From Planctomycetota bacterium (GTDB lineage Bacteria; Planctomycetota; UBA8742; SKZP01; JAIOTL01): DNA of 9,846 nt. This document shows positions 1 to 5,529 of this stretch, one piece after another (the stretch's first letter is position 1; the number at the start of each line of letters is the position of its first letter). The notes beneath the pieces are model-generated. The model was not told where the DNA came from and did not search any database. It saw only the letters and a list, made by a program, of their open reading frames with translations. Both the position numbers and the translations under genes were made by a program. The stretch covers positions 1-9,846 of the forward strand of contig JAIOTL010000116.1 in the NCBI GenBank assembly GCA_021106775.1, read 5' to 3'.

Positions 1-873
1 GGCAAGCCAGGGAATCGGCAAACGCACTTTGTTGCTGTACGTTGATTTCGACAACTCCTGCTCAAGAACGAATGTGATTGAAATCAGCGAATGTTTGATG
101 AGAGATTGCATCACGCGCATTTTTCCTTCGAGCGTTTCGATATCCTCGATTAATCCGCGAATTTCACGTTGAAGCAGGATAACATCTTCGATTTTCGTGA
201 GTTTTTTTAGAATTTCCCTCAGAGTTGCAAGTCCTTCCTTCTTAACCTCAAGTCGTTTTTGAATATCATAAAACTGCTCGGTAACATCCTTGGTAACCAC
301 ATAACGGTTGAGGACTCTTCCAATCTTCTCGATAATTTTCACGATTTCAAAGAATTTCTCCGCAGGTACGCGAATTTCAAGCTCGGTGTTGGTCTCAGAC
401 TGCAAATATCCGCCCATTTTTTGAATTTGGGCAAGAAGTTCGCGCTTTTTCAGCTCAACATCATAAACGCTGACGCTGAAAGAACCCGTATAAATCAACT
501 TCTGCTGAATTTCTTCACCGCTGACAAAATGCGCCTTCTCGCTCTGTTCAACCAATTCCTTACTCGCTTTATTCGCTACCATATCGTTGGCATTTTTACT
601 TTTGGAATATTTCTTTGACTCGGAAACTGAACCAGCACCGCCAATTGTTGGAACCATTTCACCGTTTCGTCCGATATCTTGAGCGATCAAACCTCTCCGC
701 ATTTCAACATCATCGTCCCAACCTGCTGATGTTTCGTAATTCTCAGATTCATATGAGTCATTTACATATCCTCTGTCATAACTAACCATAGCAGGTTTAT
801 CAGCCATCATACCGCATCCGAATGTCAAAGATGCAGTCAATCCAACAATAGTCAAAAATAGTAGTTTTTTCAT
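1..873 (-). CDS. DUF4349-family envelope protein, probable lipoprotein (C-terminus beyond the window)
   Basis: The gene reads leftward from ATG at 873-871 and stays open for 291 codons to the window edge, so the C-terminus is missing. AAGGAG (885-880) lies six bases before the start. Residues 1-20 form a signal peptide (MKK, then a hydrophobic stretch) ending in FGC, so Cys20 is a possible lipidation site, although Thr at -3 is not a classical lipobox residue. Residues 21-120 are polar and low-complexity, probably a periplasmic linker. From about 124 the DUF4349 pattern is clear: a KLIYTGSFSV strand, GGYL at 154-157, EIRVPAEKF near 166-174, IGRVL, KDVTEQFYDIQKRL at 195-208, then a long heptad-like helix with EIRGLIEDIETLEGKM (about 237-252). 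The family is known for a coiled coil in the envelope; its biochemical role is unknown. Members often end in a transmembrane segment, which would lie off-window. It diverges from the NifU-like gene. Confidence 0.85.
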   Translation of the reverse strand, partial: MKKLLFLTIVGLTASLTFGCGMMADKPAMVSYDRGYVNDSYESENYETSAGWDDDVEMRRGLIAQDIGRNGEMVPTIGGAGSVSESKKYSKSKNANDMVANKASKELVEQSEKAHFVSGEEIQQKLIYTGSFSVSVYDVELKKRELLAQIQKMGGYLQSETNTELEIRVPAEKFFEIVKIIEKIGRVLNRYVVTKDVTEQFYDIQKRLEVKKEGLATLREILKKLTKIEDVILLQREIRGLIEDIETLEGKMRVMQSLIKHSLISITFVLEQELSKSTYSNKVRLPIPWLA

Positions 874-901
874 GTTCCACTCCTTATAAGCTCATATAAA
901 T

Positions 902-929
902 AATATACAGCACAGAATTTTTATTACAA
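902..929 (-). promoter_or_regulatory. Possible sigma-70 promoter for the DUF4349 gene
   Basis: On the minus strand there is TTGTAA (929-924) and TATATT (907-902) with a 16-base spacer, about 30 bases upstream of the ATG at 873. The region is very AT-rich, so the match could be chance. It sits in the shared upstream region of two divergent genes. Confidence 0.35.
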
Positions 930-1023
930 AATTTAAATCTTATTGGAATTCTGGTGCAATATTCTGTGTTGATAAGTTCATATTTGTTTGATAAAAGGTT
1001 CTTTTCTAAAACCGGAGAAAAAC

Positions 1024-1257
1024 ATGAGTGAAGATAGACTTGAAGATGTCAAAACAGCACTGGCGAAGGTAAGACCGTTTCTGCAACAGGACGGCGGAGA
1101 TGTTGAATTTGTTGAGATGGTGGAGAATGAAGTGCGCGTAAGGCTTAAAGGCGCTTGCAGTAATTGTCCGTCAGCAACAATCACGCTTAAAATGGGCATC
1201 GAGCAGGTGCTGAAGGAAGAGGTTTCACAGGACATCGAAGTTGTTCAGGTGAGATAA
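1024..1257 (+). CDS. NifU C-terminal-domain (Nfu-type) iron-sulfur cluster protein
   Basis: This is a 77-residue stand-alone Nfu domain. I chose ATG at 1024 because GGAG (1014-1017) lies six bases upstream; the frame also opens at a TTG at 988, but that adds 12 residues that do not look like the family. Residues 5-26 give the typical N-terminal helix followed by FLQQDGGDVEFV, and residues 42-53 carry the signature KGACSNCPSATI with the paired cysteines C45 and C48. In the family two such CxxC motifs from a dimer hold one [4Fe-4S] cluster, which is passed to apo-proteins in the cytoplasm. The length is normal for a single-domain Nfu; there is no NifU scaffold or A-type domain. No other Fe-S assembly gene is in the window, and a terminator follows closely, so it is probably transcribed alone. 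Confidence 0.92.
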   Translation: MSEDRLEDVKTALAKVRPFLQQDGGDVEFVEMVENEVRVRLKGACSNCPSATITLKMGIEQVLKEEVSQDIEVVQVR

Positions 1258-1274
1258 TTTCCGACAATATTAAT

Positions 1275-1303
1275 TCCCTCGGTTGTGCCGGGGGATTTTT
1301 TTT
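1275..1303 (+). terminator. Rho-independent terminator after the Nfu gene
   Basis: An eight-pair stem (1275-1282 with 1288-1295, one G-T pair) closes a five-base loop and is followed directly by eight T (1296-1303). It begins 17 bases after the Nfu stop codon at 1257. Confidence 0.88.
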
Positions 1304-1342
1304 GATATTGCTAATTTTGCTTCATTCCTGCACGATCGGTAG

Positions 1343-1361
1343 GACAGGCATCTTGCCTGTC
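1343..1361. repeat. Inverted repeat, 8-bp arms
   Basis: GACAGGCA (1343-1350) and TGCCTGTC (1354-1361) are perfect complements around a three-base TCT loop. The right arm overlaps the first copy of the 21-base tandem unit. Confidence 0.8.
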
Positions 1362-1406
1362 ATTGCAAGCGTTGTGCCTGTCATTGCAAGCGTTGTGCCT
1401 GTCATT
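1355..1406 (+). repeat. Tandem 21-bp direct repeat, 2.5 copies
   Basis: The 21-base unit beginning GCCTGTCATTG is present at 1355-1375 and identically at 1376-1396; a third copy matches for its first ten bases (1397-1406) and then changes into the CTGAGCGTAGCG motif. The identical copies suggest recent slippage or duplication. Confidence 0.9.
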
Positions 1407-1439
1407 CTGAGCGTAGCGAGGAATCCAGACTTCTGTGTC

Positions 1440-1459
1440 ATTCCTGCGAAAGCAGGAAT
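1440..1459. repeat. Hairpin repeat with GAAA loop
   Basis: ATTCCTGC (1440-1447) pairs perfectly with GCAGGAAT (1452-1459) across GAAA, a GNRA-type tetraloop if transcribed on the plus strand. The flanks GTC before and CCAG after match, in inverted order, the flanks of the hairpin at 1492-1512. Confidence 0.8.
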
Positions 1460-1491
1460 CCAGTAATATTGATTTCTCTGGAATTTGCTGG

Positions 1492-1512
1492 ATTCCCAAT
1501 CAAGTTGGGAAT
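1492..1512. repeat. Hairpin repeat, inverted relative to the one at 1440-1459
   Basis: ATTCCCAA (1492-1499) pairs with TTGGGAAT (1505-1512) around a five-base loop. With its flanks CTGG and GAC it is a reverse-orientation relative of the 1437-1463 element, so two members of one repeat family face each other across about 24 bases. Confidence 0.78.
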
Positions 1513-1610
1513 GACAATAGATAGTTATTATTCAACAACTATTTTTTGTCTGTGTGTTTTCATGTATAAATCGTTTATATTGAGTAATGAATCAACTTGA
1601 GGATGATTTT

Positions 1611-1880
1611 ATGAAGAAATTTGTGCCAATTTTACTGGTGATTTTTGTTGCTGTGCTCAATTTTGGATGCTTTCCAAACATTCCCGCAGTTTCTGAGGAC
1701 GGAAAACTTATTGCGGTGAGTCTCAGCACGGAGGCTGCGTATTATTCTGACCATTGGGAATTCGGCAGAGACCCGAAAGCGAAACATGAAACCTTGCTTT
1801 ATACTCGTGATTTGTTCGTTTTTAACATTGACGGTAGCAAGGTTTGGCGCGTAACAGATTTTGACGGTCATATTTCATAA
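1611..1880 (+). CDS. N-terminal piece of an interrupted TolB-like propeller lipoprotein
   Basis: This 89-residue frame is the first part of a gene that continues in the same frame to 3908. ATG at 1611 is preferred over the in-frame ATG at 1587 because GAGG (1599-1602) lies eight bases before it and a signal peptide then begins at once: MKKF, a hydrophobic run to residue 18, and FGC with Cys20 as possible lipid anchor (Asn at -3 is unusual). After the Cys comes a propeller-like strand pair, IPAVSEDGKLIAVSL (24-38), then residues 39-89, ending FDGHIS before TAA at 1878-1880. The stop falls in the middle of what should be the next PSFxxxDGKxxKIxF propeller motif, which resumes immediately after it. 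On its own this piece would be a truncated lipoprotein. It is either part of a pseudogene, a recent nonsense allele, or a sequencing error. Confidence 0.75.
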   Translation: MKKFVPILLVIFVAVLNFGCFPNIPAVSEDGKLIAVSLSTEAAYYSDHWEFGRDPKAKHETLLYTRDLFVFNIDGSKVWRVTDFDGHIS

Positions 1881-1919
1881 CCAAGTTTCGGGCACAGCGA
1901 TGGCAAACCCGATAAAATT
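1878..1919 (+). pseudogene. In-frame TAA and 13 readthrough codons joining the two halves of the propeller gene
   Basis: The TAA at 1878-1880 is codon 90 of the frame opened at 1611. The 13 codons that follow (1881-1919) read PSFGHSDGKPDKI and run straight into MFVYT of the downstream frame; together they form a normal TolB-type strand motif. CAA (Gln) is one transition away from TAA and would give ISQPSF, a typical wording for this repeat. The ATG at 1920 has no Shine-Dalgarno (upstream bases are AAACCCGATAAAATT), so independent translation of the 3' part looks unlikely. TAA is not a selenocysteine or pyrrolysine codon, and other genes here end in TAA normally, so a changed genetic code is not supported. 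Confidence 0.8.
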
Positions 1920-3908
1920 ATGTTTGTTTACACACCTTCGGAGGATATAACTCGTCACAACCGTGAAGAATTGCGGGATTCGTTGTATATTTTGCTGAGA
2001 TTAGCGTCAACTTTCAATAAAATTGAGGATGCTCCTACATTCTCGAAAGCTATTGATTCGCAAGGGTTTGGCAACAAACCTATTATTTATTATCAAAGCT
2101 CCAAGACACCTCGAAGCTTTATTCTCATGCCGGTTTTCTCGCCTGACAACAGTAAAATTGCGTTCATCGAAACGACGCATGTTGTAAAACGTGAAAATAT
2201 TGCGAAGAACTCGTATGCAGGTGATTTGAAAATAATTGATTTGAACGAGAAAGACCCGAATAAACGGGTTTCAACGGTTGCGCAAAATTGTGTTCCTCGG
2301 ATTTGCTGGACGGATGATGAAACAATAATCTACACCCAGCTTGGTGATGAAATCAAAGCTCCGTTTGCAGGTGCAGGCACAATCATCCGGCATTCGTTGA
2401 AAGACAATAAAAAGACTAAAATCTGGCAAGGTGAACTTTCCAGATACATTGTAAACATTGCATCAGATAAAGAAGGTAAAAAGTTCACATTTGATGCGAC
2501 CAACGGAATCAACGGTGTTTTTGACAATAAAATTATGCTCTTTGATGGCGAAACGCTGAGAGAAATTGCTAACGGCAAGGGTTTTGCTATGCCGACTTTT
2601 ACTGATGATAATACAATCAAGTTTTTCTCCCCGACCTTTGAAAGCCGTAAATTGCAACGCATTCAGCATGGCACATTTAAACTAAATGAGGAAGAAGCAA
2701 AGGTAGAGTTTACGAAAATTAACGCAAGTATCGGAAACTTCTACAAATACTATCTCACGCCGGATTTCCTCTTTACAATCCCATCGGTAACTACGCCTGC
2801 TGAAGGCATCACCGGCATAAACCTAAAAATTACTGCCCTTAAGCAGGAAGACGCACAGGAATCAGAATTTATCAAAACTGCACAAAAAACTGTGTTCGAA
2901 CACACGCCTGACAAGCGTTTTATCCTGCGTAAAGCACGCGAACGTGCAGGGCTTATCACAAAATCAGGAAAACCTCTCGAAATTAACGACACAACAACAA
3001 TTCTCAATGTAACCGCCTACAATTATACGCTTGACAAGGATAAAAAACCCACGATGAACGCCCGTAACGGCAACGTCGTGTACATAATGCAAATGCCGAA
3101 AGCGAAAACTGACAAAAAGTCGGCTGTTCTTGGCAAAATCAGGTTTGAACAGAATATCATCGGCAGCGGGCAGGATATCAAGTGCTGGGACGGTCGCAAT
3201 TCGTACATGCAAAGTAAAATCTGGGAAAAATATGACCCGCTGACAAAAGACCCGATTATGCGCAAACCCGCACAAGACCTCGCGGAGGAACTCATTGATA
3301 TGATGCGAGGTAGACGTTTATATCTGCTTCAAAACATCCTAGAACCCATGCCAGACGAGATTCAGAGCAAGCATCAGGCATCAATGCTAATGACGAGTAA
3401 TGTTATCTGGGGATATACCGACAAAAAGCCTGTGTACAAGAAACTGGCGTACTTGCAGACGATTTCACAATATAAGCTTTTATTTGATGCGGACAAAACA
3501 GTCAAAGAATATGCGATTCTCGGTTTCGAGGTTGGCGACCGCAATGCAAAGGATTACGGGCTTTTGCGTGAAATCAGGATTGTAAAAATAGTAACAATCA
3601 TACGAAGTGGAAAAATTAAAACACTGAAAACAGCAAGTATTTTTCGGCTCGATGAATATCGGGAGTTCAGCAAAATCAGTGGTCGCTCGGTGTATCTTCC
3701 GTTCAAGATTACCGGTTACAATGCGTCAGGCTCGATAATGAAGTACATTATTCCGGGCAAAAGTCTGAAATTCCTCGATGCGAAGATTTTGCGCGAAATC
3801 AAGTATAAGAATAATGAAGATGGCGTACTCGTCAGCGGAATTAACGTTCTGCCAACTAACGCGAAATCCCGCGCCCGTATCTTCAACTCACTCAACTGGA
3901 GTGGATAA
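1920..3908 (+). CDS. C-terminal piece of the interrupted TolB-like propeller lipoprotein
   Basis: This 662-residue open stretch has no ribosome binding site of its own and is best read as the remainder of the gene starting at 1611 (765 sense and stop codons before the final TAA). Propeller-like strand motifs recur: PVFSPDNSKIAFIE (71-84), CWTDDETIIYTQ (129-140) and PTFTDDNTIKFFSP (225-238), the PD40 pattern of TolB-type beta-propellers. About 400-610 is different: KIRFEQNIIGSGQDIKCWDG near 406-425, then strands and LPFKITGYNASG near 593-604, a layout reminiscent of LolA-like lipoprotein-sorting domains; this second assignment is by eye only. The family role is probably periplasmic or outer-membrane protein-ligand binding, not a known enzyme. 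The reading frame is intact for almost 2 kb after the stop, which argues that the interruption is recent or artefactual. The gene converges with the sigma-factor transcript. Confidence 0.7.
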   Translation: MFVYTPSEDITRHNREELRDSLYILLRLASTFNKIEDAPTFSKAIDSQGFGNKPIIYYQSSKTPRSFILMPVFSPDNSKIAFIETTHVVKRENIAKNSYAGDLKIIDLNEKDPNKRVSTVAQNCVPRICWTDDETIIYTQLGDEIKAPFAGAGTIIRHSLKDNKKTKIWQGELSRYIVNIASDKEGKKFTFDATNGINGVFDNKIMLFDGETLREIANGKGFAMPTFTDDNTIKFFSPTFESRKLQRIQHGTFKLNEEEAKVEFTKINASIGNFYKYYLTPDFLFTIPSVTTPAEGITGINLKITALKQEDAQESEFIKTAQKTVFEHTPDKRFILRKARERAGLITKSGKPLEINDTTTILNVTAYNYTLDKDKKPTMNARNGNVVYIMQMPKAKTDKKSAVLGKIRFEQNIIGSGQDIKCWDGRNSYMQSKIWEKYDPLTKDPIMRKPAQDLAEELIDMMRGRRLYLLQNILEPMPDEIQSKHQASMLMTSNVIWGYTDKKPVYKKLAYLQTISQYKLLFDADKTVKEYAILGFEVGDRNAKDYGLLREIRIVKIVTIIRSGKIKTLKTASIFRLDEYREFSKISGRSVYLPFKITGYNASGSIMKYIIPGKSLKFLDAKILREIKYKNNEDGVLVSGINVLPTNAKSRARIFNSLNWSG

Positions 3909-3928
3909 ACCCTTTAACTTTACGTCTC

Positions 3929-4012
3929 CTATGAAATGTACACAGAACTACATGATTTTGTATAGAAAGTAACAATCAGCACAAGCATTAACAGGCAAAA
4001 TCTTGTTTTCAT
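3929..4012 (-). CDS. 27-codon lipoprotein-like small ORF or truncated lipoprotein gene
   Basis: On the minus strand AGGAGG (4026-4021) stands eight bases before ATG (4012-4010), the strongest ribosome binding site in the window. The ORF encodes 27 residues: MKTR, a hydrophobic segment (CLLMLVLIVTF, residues 6-16), then TKSC with Cys21, and six more residues before TAG (3931-3929). This is a signal peptide with a lipoprotein-like cysteine and almost nothing after it. The frame meets another stop soon after TAG, and the convergent propeller gene ends only 20 bases away. It begins 45 bases after the sigma-factor stop and is probably cotranscribed with it. It may be a genuine tiny lipoprotein or membrane peptide, or the stump of a longer gene lost by deletion. 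I recognise no family. Confidence 0.5.
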   Translation of the reverse strand: MKTRFCLLMLVLIVTFYTKSCSSVYIS

Positions 4013-4057
4013 CGAATCTCCCTCCTGAAATCATTTTGTTTACATTAATTGCATCAT

Positions 4058-4630
4058 TTACAACAATTTTCGTAGTTTTCGCCTAAGCAAATCAAGCCCG
4101 TTATGAATCCGAGATTTCACAGTTCCAAGCGGAATATCAAGCGTGTCAGAAATGTCCTGATAATTCCATTCCTCAACCAGCCTTAAGATTAAAACCTCGC
4201 GATAAGTCTCAGGCATATTGTTAATTGTATCGGTTATCTGGGATTTTTCGAGTATCGGCTCACTCTCGGATGCTGCCTCCTGTGCAGTTACGATATCGAC
4301 CGCTTCCTCAATATCAAGTGCCACCTTTTTGCTTCGCCTTTTGCGCTTCATCTCCGAAATACTCACGTTCCGCGTAACCTTATAAAGCAAGGTTGTAAGT
4401 TGTGCTTTTGGCTCGTATTTCGGTACAATCGAAAACAAATACTTGAAAACTTCCTGCAAAACGTCCTGCGCATCATTTTCGTCATGCACATAACGTAGTG
4501 CAAGGCGAAACACCCAATCACGATAGCGCAGATAAACGACCTGAAAAGCGCGTTCATCACCGTTCTTGCTTCTCGCCATTAGATCTGCATCTGACAGGCT
4601 GTATAGTTCAGTGGTTGAGAGAGAACCCAT
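4058..4630 (-). CDS. ECF-type RNA polymerase sigma-70 factor
   Basis: The 190-residue protein has the standard extracytoplasmic-function layout. Region 2 spans about 14-98: DADLMARSKNGDERAFQVVY, then YRDWVFRLALRYV, DENDAQDVLQEVF (50-62) and TTLLYKVTRN (79-88), covering core binding and -10 recognition. A charged linker follows, and region 4 (131-188) carries MPETYREVLILR, the helix-turn-helix EWNYQDISDTLDIPLGTVKSRIHNGL (154-179) and a basic tail, for -35 recognition. Sigma regions 1 and 3 are absent, as normal for ECF factors. ATG at 4630 is retained because the conserved DADLMARS segment would be lost from the next Met; AAGGG lies 12 bases upstream, which is weak. No gene resembling a zinc-binding or membrane anti-sigma factor adjoins it; the only downstream partner is the 27-codon ORF. 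It diverges from the sigma-54-driven secretin-N pair. Confidence 0.93.
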   Translation of the reverse strand: MGSLSTTELYSLSDADLMARSKNGDERAFQVVYLRYRDWVFRLALRYVHDENDAQDVLQEVFKYLFSIVPKYEPKAQLTTLLYKVTRNVSISEMKRKRRSKKVALDIEEAVDIVTAQEAASESEPILEKSQITDTINNMPETYREVLILRLVEEWNYQDISDTLDIPLGTVKSRIHNGLDLLRRKLRKLL

Positions 4631-4760
4631 TTGCGCAGAAAGCCCTTATTTTTGTATTTTCTGTAAACATACTTTATAATTGATAATAAAGTTACCGTTT
4701 TAAACAGGTGTATTTAAACAATCGAACGCAGAAATTACAATCAATACAACATTTTAAATT

Positions 4761-4777
4761 TTGGCACGATAATTGCA
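4761..4777 (+). promoter_or_regulatory. Sigma-54 (RpoN) promoter for the secretin-N-like gene pair
   Basis: TTGGCACG (4761-4768), four bases, then TTGCA (4773-4777) matches the RpoN consensus YTGGCACG-N4-TTGCW at every defined base. The invariant GG (4763-4764) and GC (4775-4776) are ten bases apart, as required. Transcription would begin near 4788, giving a leader of about 28 bases that contains the AAGGAGG of the first gene. Known sigma-54 promoters need an enhancer-binding ATPase bound about 100 bases upstream; the region 4631-4760 is AT-rich and has two direct TTTAAACA copies (4699-4706 and 4713-4720), which are only possible sites. No enhancer-binding-protein gene is in the window. Confidence 0.85.
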
Positions 4778-4815
4778 GAACTAAAATGTATAAAACTTTT
4801 TCTAAGGAGGCTGTA

Positions 4816-5487
4816 ATGAAATACGCAATACTGGCGGTTCTCGTGGTTATTTCCGTGCTGAGTGTTCAACTTTTTGCTGGTTCGACTGGGATAGTGATTG
4901 AAAAACTCCAACAGACAAAAATTGATGTCAACTATGATGAAATGAGTCTGGAGGATGTTTTGGCGGATATTAAAACCAAAACTGGTGTCAGCGTTATAAT
5001 TGACCCGAAATCAGCAAAAGAAATCGATATTGAAGACATTGAAATCACCATGAAATTAACTGAGATTGCGGCATACGACCTGCTCAAGGCAATTGCGCGA
5101 CATGCTGAGATGCGGATTGTTTTCAAGTATGGCATGGTGTGGATGGTAACGCCTGAGCATTATTATGACGGCAGAAACATCGTTAAAATCTATGATGTAC
5201 GCGATATTACGATGAAAATTAGGGATTTTCCAGGTGTTTCGATTAGGCTTAAGGGGAATTCAACCGGAGATAATGAAATTGATTGGGTAGAAGAAGAAGA
5301 AACCTATGAACCTATAATAATTGACGATCTTGAAGATCTTATTCCAGATTTTGTAGCAAAAGGTAATTGGGACGAGAATCCGGGTGCAAGCATTCAACAG
5401 CTGTCGGGAATGCTGATTATTAGACAAGCTCCGGAAGTCCACTATGAAATCATGAAACTTTTGGCTGAAATCAGAAGTAACAGCTAA
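4816..5487 (+). CDS. Exported secretin-N (STN/N0-N1)-like protein, first of a tandem pair
   Basis: The 223-residue protein starts at ATG 4816, five bases after AAGGAGG (4804-4810); a longer frame from 4708 is rejected because the sigma-54 promoter lies inside it. Residues 1-22 are a Sec signal peptide ending QLFAGS, with likely cleavage after Ala21. Residues 35-115 resemble the STN/secretin N0 fold: KIDVNYDEMSLEDVLADI, TGVSVIIDP, the short strand IEITMKLTEIAAYDLLKAIA and a closing pair FKYGMVWMVTPE. Then comes YDVRDI...IRDFPG (126-140), an acidic loop (150-170), and a second N1-like segment, DFVAKGNWDENPG...LSGMLIIRQAPEVHYEIMKLLAEIR (178-220). In type II/III secretion or TonB receptors these domains sit before an outer-membrane channel; here no channel domain follows, so the product is a soluble periplasmic protein. 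Its partner and role are unknown. The second copy follows after 42 bases. Confidence 0.8.
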   Translation: MKYAILAVLVVISVLSVQLFAGSTGIVIEKLQQTKIDVNYDEMSLEDVLADIKTKTGVSVIIDPKSAKEIDIEDIEITMKLTEIAAYDLLKAIARHAEMRIVFKYGMVWMVTPEHYYDGRNIVKIYDVRDITMKIRDFPGVSIRLKGNSTGDNEIDWVEEEETYEPIIIDDLEDLIPDFVAKGNWDENPGASIQQLSGMLIIRQAPEVHYEIMKLLAEIRSNS

Positions 5488-5529
5488 AGCAGATAAAAAT
5501 TCACATACATGTTTCAGATGGGGATTATT

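Larger units (their letters stand above)
1311..1515. repeat. Cluster of dispersed-type short palindromic and tandem repeats (no gene)
   Basis: Most of the 353-base gap between the Nfu gene and the next start is repeat sequence. In order: a palindrome at 1343-1361, a tandem 21-base repeat from 1355, a CATTCTGAGCGTAGCGAG motif around 1403-1420, a hairpin at 1440-1459 and a related hairpin at 1492-1512 in inverted orientation. Such elements are known to me as short multicopy intergenic repeats in many unrelated bacterial genomes, where they are often miscalled as small proteins. I infer the same here; copy number elsewhere in this genome cannot be seen. The remaining 1516-1610 is AT-rich and I see no clear motif in it apart from the ribosome binding site of the next gene. 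Confidence 0.75.

Noticed and set aside
259..618. 119-codon plus-strand ORF
   Set aside because: It lies antisense inside the well-supported DUF4349 gene and has no ribosome site or recognisable domain.
988..1023. Upstream TTG start for the Nfu gene
   Set aside because: GGAG six bases before ATG 1024 and the family's normal N-terminus favour the shorter product.
1355..1406. CRISPR array
   Set aside because: The repeated units are immediately adjacent with no spacers, and no cas gene is present.
1311..1499. 62-codon minus-strand ORF across the repeat cluster
   Set aside because: Its translation (NDRHNACNDRQDACP, CFRRNDT) is the usual artefact of reading these intergenic repeats; it has repeat periodicity and no ribosome site.
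1878..1880. Recoding of the stop as selenocysteine, pyrrolysine or by an altered genetic code
   Set aside because: The codon is TAA, which is not used for either amino acid, and several genes here end at TAA in the expected place.
4708..4815. N-terminal extension of the first secretin-N-like protein
   Set aside because: It would contain the sigma-54 promoter and put a polar stretch before an otherwise perfect signal peptide; AAGGAGG supports ATG 4816.
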